DNA from: Pseudomonas citronellolis
GTDB lineage: Bacteria > Pseudomonadota > Gammaproteobacteria > Pseudomonadales > Pseudomonadaceae
Direction of reading: 5' to 3'
Assembly: GCF_900112375.1 (NCBI RefSeq)
Contig: NZ_FOLS01000007.1
Location: 2,620 to 66,619 of the forward strand
DNA length: 64,000 nt
A program made the position numbers and the translations under genes. Shown piece after piece: positions 45,603-54,504 of the stretch. The number at the start of each line of letters is the position of its first letter. The first letter of the stretch is position 1. Under the pieces are notes generated by a model that made no database searches, was not told the DNA's origin, and was given only the letters and a program-made list of their open reading frames with translations.

Positions 45603-48600
45603 GCCGGTGTCTCCTGCCGTTGGCCGCAGGCCCGCGCCACCGCCTGGACGTGGGGCGCCTGCATGCAGCTGAAGTGGTCGCCGGGCACGTCGACCACCTG
45701 CAGGCGGCCCAGGCACAGCTCGCGCCAGTAGGCGCTCATGTCGCGATGCATGCCCGGCAACACCTGGACCTCGCCGGTCTGGCGGACGAACAGCATGTCG
45801 CCGTCGTAGGGCGTGGCCTGGTGCAACGCCACCGCCGCCAGGCTGTGGCGCAACACGCGCAGCTGCTCGCCGAGCCAGTCCAGGTCGCTGAATTGCGAGC
45901 CGGCATGGCGCATGGCCAGGGCGATGGCCTGCAGGCGCTGCCCGGGCGAGCGCGCCGCCAGCCGGCGCATGGCCGCCAGGGCGTCGCGGGTCTGCGGGCG
46001 CTCCTCCAGTTCCTGCCATACGCCCCGCGTCACCCGCCCCGGGGTGCGCCGCAGGGCCTCGGCGATGGCCTGCTCCAGGCCGGCTTCGTCCAGCGGGTAG
46101 CCCAAGGCGCGTGGGTCGGCCTGCATCACCCGGGCGAACACGTATTCAGCCAGCAGGTCGTCCTCGATCAGGAACGGCACGCGGTAGCTGCTGATCACCG
46201 TCAGCGCCTCGACCGCCACGCCCCGCGCCTTCAGGCAGCTCGCCAGCTCGCTGGCCAGCAGGCCGCCCAGGCAGTAGCCGACGATGCTCAGGCTACGCAG
46301 CCCGGCGGCTTGCAGGGTGTCGGCATAGCTTTCGGCCAGTCGGCGGATGGCCTGCTCGGGCTCCAGCGCCAGGTAGCCGGCCACGTCGGCCAGCACCAGC
46401 CCGTCGGCGCCGCCTTCCAGGGCGCCGAACAGCGCGCGGTAGGGCGCCAGGGTGCCGCTGCCGTCGTGGACGAAGATGCGCTTGTGGCCTGCCGCCTGTT
46501 CGCGGATCGAGACCAGCGGCGAACCCGGCCGCAGCTCGTCGCGGGCGCGGACGAAATCGGCCAGCGCGGCCACCGTCGGCTGGTTGATCAACTGGCGCAG
46601 CAACTGGTCCCACTGCACGCTGCGCAATGCCGGCAGCCGTTCGCGCAGGCGGCCGACCACCTGGGCCACCAGCAGCGAATCGCCGCCCAGCTCGAAGAAG
46701 CCCTGCTCGCGGCCTACCGCCGGCACCCGCAGGGTTTCCTGCCAGACCTCGGCGATGGCGCGCTCCAGCTCGTCCCGCGGCGGTTCACCGCTGGCGGCGG
46801 ACTGCTCGGCGCCGCGGGTGCGCAGCGAGGCCAGGGCCTGGCGGTCGACCTTGCCGTTGGCGGTCAGCGGCAGTTCGTCGAGCACCAGCAGCTCCGCCGG
46901 CAGCATGTACTGTGGCAGGCGCAGGGCCAGGTGCTCGCGCAGCGCCGCCGGCTCCAGGCGCTGGCGGTCGGCCTTGAAGCGGGCGATGAACAGGTGCTGG
47001 CCGATGCAGGACATGGCCTCCCCGGCCTCCGGCAGGCAGAGCGGCGCTTCGGCCCCGGCCTCGGCCAGCAGGGCCTGCCATTGCTCGCGGCGCAGAAAGG
47101 TGGTGTCCAGCTCGCGGCGCAGGTCCTCGAACTCGGTGAGGCCTTCCTTGAACTCCATCGACGCCATGATCTGGTAGGTGTCGCGGGTGGCCTCGATGAA
47201 CACCAGCCAGCCGCCCGGCGCCAGCATGCGCCGCAGGCGCGCCAGCACCCGGCCGGCATCGCGGGCGTTGTGCAGCACGTTGGCGCAGAGGATCACGTCC
47301 AGCGAGTTGTCGGCGATGCCCTGGCACCAGGGCTCCTGGTTGAGGTCGAACAGGCCGTAGCGCACCCAGGGATAATCGGCGAAGCGTTCGCGGGCCTCGT
47401 TGAGGAAATACTGCGAGAGGTCGGTGAACTGGTAGTCCACCGGCAGCCCCGCCAGCGCCGGGATCAGGTCGCAGCTGGTGCCGCCGACGCCGGCGCCTAT
47501 CTCCAGCAGGCGCAGCGGCCGTTCGGCGTCGAAGTCGGCGGCGATGCGGCGCAGCGCGGCGCACACCGCGCGGTTCAGGTACTGGCTGATGAGGTTGCGC
47601 CGGTAGGCGCCGTCGGCCACCTCGGTGCGCCCTTCGGGGAACAGCAGGTGCAGCGGGTCCAGCCGGTCGCTCATCAGCTCGGGCAGGCGCTCCTGGCTCT
47701 CGCGCAGGTAGCGCAGCACCTCGGCCCCCCAGCCCACCTTCGGCTCCAGCTCGTCGATGCGGGCCCAGGCCTGGCGCAACGCGTCCTCGCGGACCTGCAG
47801 GCGGCAGTAGCCGCCACGGGCCTCGTCGAAGGCCAGCAGGCCCTCCTCCGCCAGGGCGCGCAGCCAGCGGCGGATCAGCCGGCGGTTGCGCGGGGCGACC
47901 TCGCAGGCTTGGCAGATGTCGTCCAGGGAGTGCCCACGGCCGTCGTCGTCGAACAGCCCCGGCCGCTTCAACGCGGCGGCCATGGCCAGCAGCGCGGCGC
48001 GCTCGACCTGCTCCGACATCTCGCGGATATGCCCTGGGTCCAGCCCGGCGCCGACGCCCTGCCCGGCCGCCCGCGCCTGCCCGGCCAGGTCCCCGGGCCA
48101 GGCCGCCGGTGTCGTTGCGGGCGCGGCGCAGAGGAAGGCCACCAGGCGCCGCTCCAGGGCCTCCTCGCCCTGGGCCACCACCACCGCGGACTGCACGCCC
48201 GGGTAGTCGAGCAAGGCGCTCTCGACCTCGGCCAGTTCTATGCGGTGGCCGCGCACCTTCACCTGGAAGTCCTCGCGGCCGAGGAACTCGATGCTGCCAT
48301 CCGCCAGGTAGCGCCCCAGGTCGCCGGTGCGGTACAGGCGCTCGCCGCTGACGGGGTGGCGGATGAAACGCTCCGCGGTCTTCTGCGCATCGCCCAGGTA
48401 GCCCAGGGCCAGGCCCTCGCCGGCGATGTAGAGTTCGCCGGCCACGCCGTCCGGGCGGTCGCGCAGGCGCTCGTCGAGCACATGGAAGCGCTGGTTGGCC
48501 AGCGGCCGGCCGTAGGGAACGCTGCGCCAGTGCGGCGGCACCTCGTCCAGTGGCTGGATGATCGACCAGATCGCCGCCTCGGTGGCGCCGCCCAGGCCCA

Positions 48601-51016
48601 CCAGGCGCAGGCGCGGCAGCGACGCGGCGCTCTCCGCCGCCAGGTTGAGCGGAATCCAGTCGCCGGAGAGCAGTGCCAGGCGCAGGCGCTGCGGCGCCGC
48701 ACCGGGCTCCGAGCGCAGGTAGTGCAGGAGCATCTGCAGTTGCGCCGGCACCGAGTTCCACAGGGTCACGCCCTGCTCGCGGGCGCAGGCCGCCCAGTGG
48801 GAGGGATCGCCGCGCCGTTGCGCGTCGGGCAGCACCAGGGTGGCGCCGGCGGCCAGCGCGCCGAAGATGTCGTAGACCGACAGGTCGAAGCCCAGGCTGG
48901 CCAGGCCCAGGATGCGGTCGTCGGCGTCGACCTGGAAGCGCTCGTTGATGTCCGCCAGGGTGTTCAATGCCGCCTGGTGGCTGATCATCACGCCCTTGGG
49001 GACGCCAGTGGAGCCGGAGGTGTAGATGACGTACGCCAGCTCCCCCGGCTGCGCGGGCGAGGCCGGCAGCGGCGCGCCGGCATAAGGCTGCAGGCGGTCC
49101 ACGGCGAGCGCCTGGACGATCCGCGCCGGCCAGGCCAGGCGGCCCTCCAGCGCCGAATGGGTGGCCACCCGCCACACCCCGGCATTCTCCAGGATCAGCT
49201 CGCGGCGCGCCTCGGGCTGGCTGGTGTCCAGCGGCAGGTAGGCGGCGCCGGCCCGCAGGATGCCGAGCACGGCGATGATCTGCTCGATGCCCTTGTCCAT
49301 GCACACCGCGACGCGCTCGCCGCGCTGGCAGCCGGCGTCGAGCAAGGCGGCGGCGACGGCCTCGGCGCGCGCGGCCAGTTCGGCGAAGTCCAGGCTCCGC
49401 CCGCCCTGCACCAGGGCCGGGTGCCGGGGCGCCAGGCGCGCCCGGGCGAACACCGGCTCGTGCAGCAGGCCCTCGGGCAGCGGCGCATCGGTCTGGTTGG
49501 CCAGTTCGCGCGCCAGGCGCTGGGTGGCGGGCAGCTCCAGGCAGTCGTCCAGCGCCCAGGCCGAGGGTTCGCGCGCCAGGCGCAGCAGCAGCGCGCAGAA
49601 GGCATCGAACATGGCGCGCAGCACGGGCTCGGCAAAGGCGCCTTCGCGGTAGTCCCAGTTCAGCCACAGGCCGCCGTCGCGCTCGGAGACCTGGCAGTCG
49701 ATCAGCACCTGGGGCGTCTGGCTGATGCCATGGACCAGCTCGGCGCCGGGCATGAACGGGCCGCGACCGGCCTCGCCGCCGGCGCCCAGCGTGCTGGTGA
49801 AGGCGTAGGGCAGCAGCGCGGCGTCGCGCCCCCGGCGGCGCGCCAGCTCGCGCAGCACCTCGATGCCGGAGAACAAGCGGTGGTCCATGTCCTCCCACAG
49901 GCGCGCCTGCAGTTGCGCGGCGCGCTCGGCGAAGCTGCCGGCCTGGCGGGTGTCCACCTGCAGCACCTCCACCGAGCTGAAGTCGCCCACCAGGCGCTCC
50001 ACCTGGGGATGCAGCGCCAGGCGATTGAGCAACGTCAGGCTCAGGCAGAAGTCGCCGCGCCGGCTCCAGCGCCCCAGGGTTTCCGCATAGGCGGCGAGCA
50101 CCGCGGCGGAGACGCCGATGCCGGCGCCGGCGGCGTTGAGGCCGAGGGCGCGGTAGTCGCGCTCGTCCACCTGCAAAGCCAGGCGGCGGAAGCGCGCCCC
50201 CGGCTGCGCGTCGGCCAGGGGCAACTCGGGCGCGCCGGGCAGGCCGTCGATGCGGGCCAGCCAGTAGTCGCGGTCGCGGCCGTAGCGCGGCCCTTCGCGC
50301 AGGCGGCGCTCGGCCAGGACGTAGTCGCGGAAGCTGATCCGCGCCGGCTCCGCCAGGGTGCCGCCGTGGTACAGCTGGTGCAGTTCGCCGAGCAGCATGC
50401 GCACGCTCTGGTAGTCGCACACCAGCAGGTCCACCGACAGGTGCAGGAAGTCGCCGGCAGCGCCGTGGCTGACGCACAGCTCCACCAGCGGCCAGCAGTC
50501 CGGGCCGGCGCGGCGCAGCTCCATGCGTTCGCGCAGTTCGGCCAGGCGGCGCCCTTCGGCATCCAGCCTGTGCTCCGCCAGCCGGTAGCAAGGCACCTCG
50601 GCCAGGATGCGCTGGTGGCCCTCGGCGCTGACCACGGCGCGGAGCATGGGATGGCGTTCGATCAGTTGGTTCCAGGCCCGTTCCAGGCGCGCGACCTCGA
50701 GGCCGGGGAAGGCGAACTCCAGGTAGCCGTGGCAGGCGACGCCGCCGTGGGCGAAGGCCGTGCTGCGGCCGAGCAGGTAGGCGGCCTGCACGTCGGTCAG
50801 CGGGAAGGGCTCGCCCTGCTCCGCCGGATCGCCCTGCAAGGCCTGCTCGCGTTCCGCCGCCAGGGCGCGCAGCAATTCGTCGCGGGCCTGGCGCAGGCGC
50901 TGCAGCAGCGCCTCGTCCAGGGCCCCGGCCGGGGCCCGGTAACGCAGCAGGCCGTGCTCTTCCCATAGCTCGACGCCCAGCATGTCGAGCTCGTTGCGCA
51001 ATGCGTGGATATTCAT
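45599..51016 (-). CDS. pchF: Siderophore NRPS PchF (Cy-A-MT-PCP-TE)
   Basis: This 1805-residue synthetase has a cyclisation domain (about 70-490, with the DLLVCD motif), a Cys-type adenylation domain (about 520-1425, YVIYTSGSTGVPKG near 661 and FDLSVYD) with an N-methyltransferase inserted between its A8 and A10 motifs (about 985-1345, LLEIGAGVGGTS near 1170), and a carrier domain (Ser1447 in FFELGGDSLL). The final thioesterase spans about 1530-1800. It loads the second cysteine, cyclises it, N-methylates and releases the product. The thioesterase nucleophile motif reads GYCLGG, with Cys1582 where most have Ser. Its ATG overlaps the pchE stop. Confidence 0.96.
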   Translation of the reverse strand: MNIHALRNELDMLGVELWEEHGLLRYRAPAGALDEALLQRLRQARDELLRALAAEREQALQGDPAEQGEPFPLTDVQAAYLLGRSTAFAHGGVACHGYLEFAFPGLEVARLERAWNQLIERHPMLRAVVSAEGHQRILAEVPCYRLAEHRLDAEGRRLAELRERMELRRAGPDCWPLVELCVSHGAAGDFLHLSVDLLVCDYQSVRMLLGELHQLYHGGTLAEPARISFRDYVLAERRLREGPRYGRDRDYWLARIDGLPGAPELPLADAQPGARFRRLALQVDERDYRALGLNAAGAGIGVSAAVLAAYAETLGRWSRRGDFCLSLTLLNRLALHPQVERLVGDFSSVEVLQVDTRQAGSFAERAAQLQARLWEDMDHRLFSGIEVLRELARRRGRDAALLPYAFTSTLGAGGEAGRGPFMPGAELVHGISQTPQVLIDCQVSERDGGLWLNWDYREGAFAEPVLRAMFDAFCALLLRLAREPSAWALDDCLELPATQRLARELANQTDAPLPEGLLHEPVFARARLAPRHPALVQGGRSLDFAELAARAEAVAAALLDAGCQRGERVAVCMDKGIEQIIAVLGILRAGAAYLPLDTSQPEARRELILENAGVWRVATHSALEGRLAWPARIVQALAVDRLQPYAGAPLPASPAQPGELAYVIYTSGSTGVPKGVMISHQAALNTLADINERFQVDADDRILGLASLGFDLSVYDIFGALAAGATLVLPDAQRRGDPSHWAACAREQGVTLWNSVPAQLQMLLHYLRSEPGAAPQRLRLALLSGDWIPLNLAAESAASLPRLRLVGLGGATEAAIWSIIQPLDEVPPHWRSVPYGRPLANQRFHVLDERLRDRPDGVAGELYIAGEGLALGYLGDAQKTAERFIRHPVSGERLYRTGDLGRYLADGSIEFLGREDFQVKVRGHRIELAEVESALLDYPGVQSAVVVAQGEEALERRLVAFLCAAPATTPAAWPGDLAGQARAAGQGVGAGLDPGHIREMSEQVERAALLAMAAALKRPGLFDDDGRGHSLDDICQACEVAPRNRRLIRRWLRALAEEGLLAFDEARGGYCRLQVREDALRQAWARIDELEPKVGWGAEVLRYLRESQERLPELMSDRLDPLHLLFPEGRTEVADGAYRRNLISQYLNRAVCAALRRIAADFDAERPLRLLEIGAGVGGTSCDLIPALAGLPVDYQFTDLSQYFLNEARERFADYPWVRYGLFDLNQEPWCQGIADNSLDVILCANVLHNARDAGRVLARLRRMLAPGGWLVFIEATRDTYQIMASMEFKEGLTEFEDLRRELDTTFLRREQWQALLAEAGAEAPLCLPEAGEAMSCIGQHLFIARFKADRQRLEPAALREHLALRLPQYMLPAELLVLDELPLTANGKVDRQALASLRTRGAEQSAASGEPPRDELERAIAEVWQETLRVPAVGREQGFFELGGDSLLVAQVVGRLRERLPALRSVQWDQLLRQLINQPTVAALADFVRARDELRPGSPLVSIREQAAGHKRIFVHDGSGTLAPYRALFGALEGGADGLVLADVAGYLALEPEQAIRRLAESYADTLQAAGLRSLSIVGYCLGGLLASELASCLKARGVAVEALTVISSYRVPFLIEDDLLAEYVFARVMQADPRALGYPLDEAGLEQAIAEALRRTPGRVTRGVWQELEERPQTRDALAAMRRLAARSPGQRLQAIALAMRHAGSQFSDLDWLGEQLRVLRHSLAAVALHQATPYDGDMLFVRQTGEVQVLPGMHRDMSAYWRELCLGRLQVVDVPGDHFSCMQAPHVQAVARACGQRQETPA

Positions 51017-54000
51017 AGTGCCCCTTCCTCCAGTGGGTTGGCGCCCGCCCGCCGCTGCGCCTGCCGGGCCGCCACCAGGGCGGCCTGGGCGGCGACGCTG
51101 GCGGCGCCGAAAAAGTCCTTGAGTGTCAGTTCCACGCCGAAGCCACTGGCCAGGCGCTCGATCAGGCGGGTGGCCAGCAGGCTGTTGCCGCCCAGGGCGA
51201 AGAAGCCCTGGTGGCGGCCCACCCGCGGCACCTCCAGCAGCGCCTGCCAGTGCCGGGCGACCGCGCTTTCCAGTTCGCCCTGCGGCTCCTCGTCCGGCGC
51301 CAGGGCGCTGCCCTGGAGCTGCTCCTGCAGCAGCCAGGCCAGGGCCTTGCGGTCCACCTTGCCGTTGCCGCTCAGGGGCAGCCGGGGCAAGGCGAGCATG
51401 CGTTCGGGCAGCATGTGGGGCGGCAGCCAGTCAGCGGCCCAGCCACGCAGCTGTTCTTCCGCGGGCGTCTCGCGGCCGCCGGCCGGCACCACCGCGGCGA
51501 CCAGGCTGGCCCGGGCGCCGGGCAGCACCAACGCAACGGCGCGCGCCAGCGCCGGGTGGCGTTCGAGCACCGCCTCGACTTCGGCGAGTTCCACCCGGTG
51601 GCCGCGCAGCTTCACCTGCTGGTCCAGGCGGCCGAGGAATTCCAGGGTGCCGTCGGGCCAGTAGCGGCCCAGGTCGCCGGTGCGGTACCAACGTTCGCCG
51701 CCCTGTTCGACGAAGCGCTGGCGGGTCAGCGCCGCTTGCCCGCGATAGCCCAGGGCGACGCCGGCGCCGCCGATCCACAGCTCGCCGGGGACCCAGTCCG
51801 GGCAGTCCCGGCCGAGGCCGTCGACCACCCGGTAGCGCTGGTTTTCCAGCGGCCGCCCGTAGGGGATCGAACGCCACTGCGGCGGCACCTCCGCGACTTC
51901 CTGGGCATTCGACCAGATCGCCGCCTCGGTGGCCCCGCCCAGGGCCACGAAGCGGCAGCCGGGGGCGACCTGGCGCAGACGCGGCGGCAGGTCCAGGCCG
52001 ATCCAGTCGCCGGAGACCAGGGCCAGGCGCAGGCCGCCCAGGCCGAGGCCGCCGCGGTTGCGCAGCAGCAGCATGTCGAGCAATGCCGGCACCGAGTTCC
52101 ACAGGGTGACGCCGTGCCGGCGCAGCAGCTGCAGCCAGTGCGTCGGTTCCTTGCGCAGGGCCTCGGCCGGCAGGACCAGGGTGCCGCCGACGCCGAGCAC
52201 GGCGAAAAGGTCGAATACCGAGAGGTCGAAATCCAGCGCCGAAACCCCGAGCAGGCGGTCGCTGGCCGCCAACCGGTAGCGCCGGCGCAGCGCATCCAGG
52301 GTGTTCTGCGCGGCGCCGTGGGCCACTTCGACGCCCTTGGGCTCGCCGCTGCTGCCGGAGGTGAAGATCACATAGGCGACAGCCGAGGGTTCCACCGGCA
52401 AGGGCTTGGCCAGGGGCTCGTAGGCCTGGCTGGCGGCCAGCTCGCGCACCACCGTGCCGGCTGGCCAGGCGTCCTCCCCGGCCCGCTCGGAGTCGGTCAG
52501 CACCAGGCGCACCCCGGCATGGCGCAGGATGGCCGCGCGCCGCGCCGGCGGCTGTTCGATCCCCACCGGGACGTAGCACGCGCCGGCGGCAAGCGCGCCC
52601 AGCACGGCGATCACCTGGCCCGCCCCCTTGGGCAGCGTGATGGCCACGCCGTCGCCGGCCGCCACGCCCCATTCGCGCAGCGCCGCGGCCAGGCGCAGGG
52701 CGGCCTCGGCCAGTTCGGCGTAGCTGTACTGGCGTTCCTGCTCGTCGTGGGCCACCAGGGCCAGGTTATGGGGGTTGTTCCGCGCCTGGGCGAAGAAGCC
52801 CTGGTGCAGCACGCCGGGCTCCAGGTCCGCGCGGGTGTCGTTGACCTGGTAGCGCACCTGCGCTTGCGCCGCCGGCAGTTCCAGCGACACGGGTTGGCCC
52901 CAGTCCTGCTCGGCCAAACCTTCGAGCAGGCGCTCATAGGCGGCGAACATGGCTTCCAGCAGGCCGTCGGGAAACAGCCCCTCGACCGCATCCCAGTTCA
53001 GCAACAGGCCCTCTTCCAATGGGTAGGTCTGGTGGTCGAGCCAGACCTGGGGCGTCTGCGACAGCGCCCAGCCGGGACGGCCAAGGGTTTCGCGGCAACG
53101 CGCGTCCACCAGCGGCTCGCCGAGGTTGCAGGCGAACACCACGGGGGCGCCCAGGCCTTCGCCGTCCTGGCGCTGGGCCAGCTCGCGCAGCACCTCCATG
53201 CCCGACCAGGCCGCGTGGCCCAGGTCCCGGTGCAGTTGCGCCTGCAAGGCGGCGGCCTGCCCGGCGAAGCTGCCCGCGCGGGAAAGGTCCACCTCCAGCA
53301 GCACCAGGTTGGAGAAGTCCGCGACCATGTGCGCCACGCCGCTGTCCAGCGGCTGGCGGTCGAACAACGGCAGGTTGAGGAGGAAACGCTGGCTGGCGCT
53401 CCAGCGCGCCAGGACCTGGGCGTAGGCGCAGGCCAGCACGCTGGCCAGTGTCAGGCCGTGCGCCCGGGCACGGGCTTCCAGGCGCGCCAGATGCGGCTTC
53501 TCCAGCAGGAACTGCAGGCGGCGGAAGCGTGGCCGGCCCAGTGACTCGGGGGCCTGGGCCAGGGGCAGTTGCGGCGGGCCGGGCAGCGTGTCCAGGCGCG
53601 CACGCCAGTATTCGCGCGCACTGGCCAGCTGCGGCCGGCGCAGCTCGCGCTGGGCCGCCAGGTAGGCCGGGAAGTCCATGCCCAGCATCGGCAGCGTCTC
53701 GCCCTCGCCCCGGTAGAAGGCTGCCAGGTCGCGCAGCAGGATGGCGAAGCTGAGCACGTCGGCGACCAGCAGGTCCAGGTTCAGGTGCAGCCGGCTGCGG
53801 CCATCGGGCAGCAGGCTCAGTTGCAGGTCGAAGACCTGCCCGCTGGCGACGTCCAGGCAGCGGTGCGCCAGCGCTTCGCGCAGTTGCGCCAGGCGCGCTT
53901 CGCGCTCGGCCCGCTCGAGGCGGCGCAGGTCATGCACGCGCAGGCCGGCCCAGGCCGGTTCGCCGCGGATGCGCTGGCGCCCGTCGGCGAGGAACTGCGC

Positions 54001-54504
54001 ACGCAGCATGGCGTGCCGCTGGCACAGCGCGCGTACCGCGGCTTCCAGGCGCGGCGGGTCGAGCTCGCCGGCGTCCAGTTCCTGGTACAGCTGGCAGGCC
54101 ACCCCGCCAAGGCTGCGCTGCTCGTCGCGGCCCAGCCAGTAGGCCTGCTGCAGGGCTGTCAGTTCGAACCCCTCGCCCGTCTCGGGCACAACCGGCGACG
54201 GCCCGGCCACCTCGCCGGCGCGCTCGGCGAACAGGCGCAGCCAGGCCTGCAGGGTCGGCCGCTCCATCAGTTCGGCAACGCCGACGCGCACGCCGTGGCG
54301 GGCCAGCAGTGCGGGCAGGCGCATGAGATTGATGGAGTCCAGGCCCTGTTCGATCAGCGACAGTTCGGCGTCGATGTCGGCGGCGTCGCAGCCCAGGGCC
54401 GGCGCGAGCCAGTCGCGCAGGCTGTGTGGATCGGTGCCGGCGAGGCAATCGCCGGGGCGCGCCCGGGGTGAATGAGCGCATGCCAGTGCTGGGTCATCGT
54501 TCAT
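51013..54504 (-). CDS. pchE: Siderophore NRPS PchE without epimerase (ArCP-Cy-A-PCP)
   Basis: This 1163-residue synthetase has an aryl carrier domain (Ser57 in IEQGLDSINL), a cyclisation domain (about 115-525, DLLVAD near 242), a Cys-activating adenylation domain (about 560-1060, AYVIFTSGSSGEPKG near 709, FDLSVFD) and a carrier domain (Ser1108 in FFALGGNSLL). It joins salicylate to the first cysteine and forms the thiazoline. P. aeruginosa PchE is about 275 residues longer because an epimerase-like insert sits in its A domain; no such insert is seen here, so the first ring should keep the L-Cys configuration, as in enantio-pyochelin. Its start overlaps the pchI end by 11 bases. Confidence 0.95.
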   Translation of the reverse strand: MNDDPALACAHSPRARPGDCLAGTDPHSLRDWLAPALGCDAADIDAELSLIEQGLDSINLMRLPALLARHGVRVGVAELMERPTLQAWLRLFAERAGEVAGPSPVVPETGEGFELTALQQAYWLGRDEQRSLGGVACQLYQELDAGELDPPRLEAAVRALCQRHAMLRAQFLADGRQRIRGEPAWAGLRVHDLRRLERAEREARLAQLREALAHRCLDVASGQVFDLQLSLLPDGRSRLHLNLDLLVADVLSFAILLRDLAAFYRGEGETLPMLGMDFPAYLAAQRELRRPQLASAREYWRARLDTLPGPPQLPLAQAPESLGRPRFRRLQFLLEKPHLARLEARARAHGLTLASVLACAYAQVLARWSASQRFLLNLPLFDRQPLDSGVAHMVADFSNLVLLEVDLSRAGSFAGQAAALQAQLHRDLGHAAWSGMEVLRELAQRQDGEGLGAPVVFACNLGEPLVDARCRETLGRPGWALSQTPQVWLDHQTYPLEEGLLLNWDAVEGLFPDGLLEAMFAAYERLLEGLAEQDWGQPVSLELPAAQAQVRYQVNDTRADLEPGVLHQGFFAQARNNPHNLALVAHDEQERQYSYAELAEAALRLAAALREWGVAAGDGVAITLPKGAGQVIAVLGALAAGACYVPVGIEQPPARRAAILRHAGVRLVLTDSERAGEDAWPAGTVVRELAASQAYEPLAKPLPVEPSAVAYVIFTSGSSGEPKGVEVAHGAAQNTLDALRRRYRLAASDRLLGVSALDFDLSVFDLFAVLGVGGTLVLPAEALRKEPTHWLQLLRRHGVTLWNSVPALLDMLLLRNRGGLGLGGLRLALVSGDWIGLDLPPRLRQVAPGCRFVALGGATEAAIWSNAQEVAEVPPQWRSIPYGRPLENQRYRVVDGLGRDCPDWVPGELWIGGAGVALGYRGQAALTRQRFVEQGGERWYRTGDLGRYWPDGTLEFLGRLDQQVKLRGHRVELAEVEAVLERHPALARAVALVLPGARASLVAAVVPAGGRETPAEEQLRGWAADWLPPHMLPERMLALPRLPLSGNGKVDRKALAWLLQEQLQGSALAPDEEPQGELESAVARHWQALLEVPRVGRHQGFFALGGNSLLATRLIERLASGFGVELTLKDFFGAASVAAQAALVAARQAQRRAGANPLEEGAL

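Noticed and set aside
45488-50968. Open frame of about 1826 codons antisense to pchF
   Set aside because: It mirrors pchF on the opposite strand, is low-complexity in Gln, Ala, Arg, Gly and His, has no domain, and is a by-product of high third-position GC.
51013-54504. PchE of P. aeruginosa type with an epimerase domain
   Set aside because: The region between the late adenylation motifs is continuous and the protein is only 1163 residues, leaving no room for the insert.
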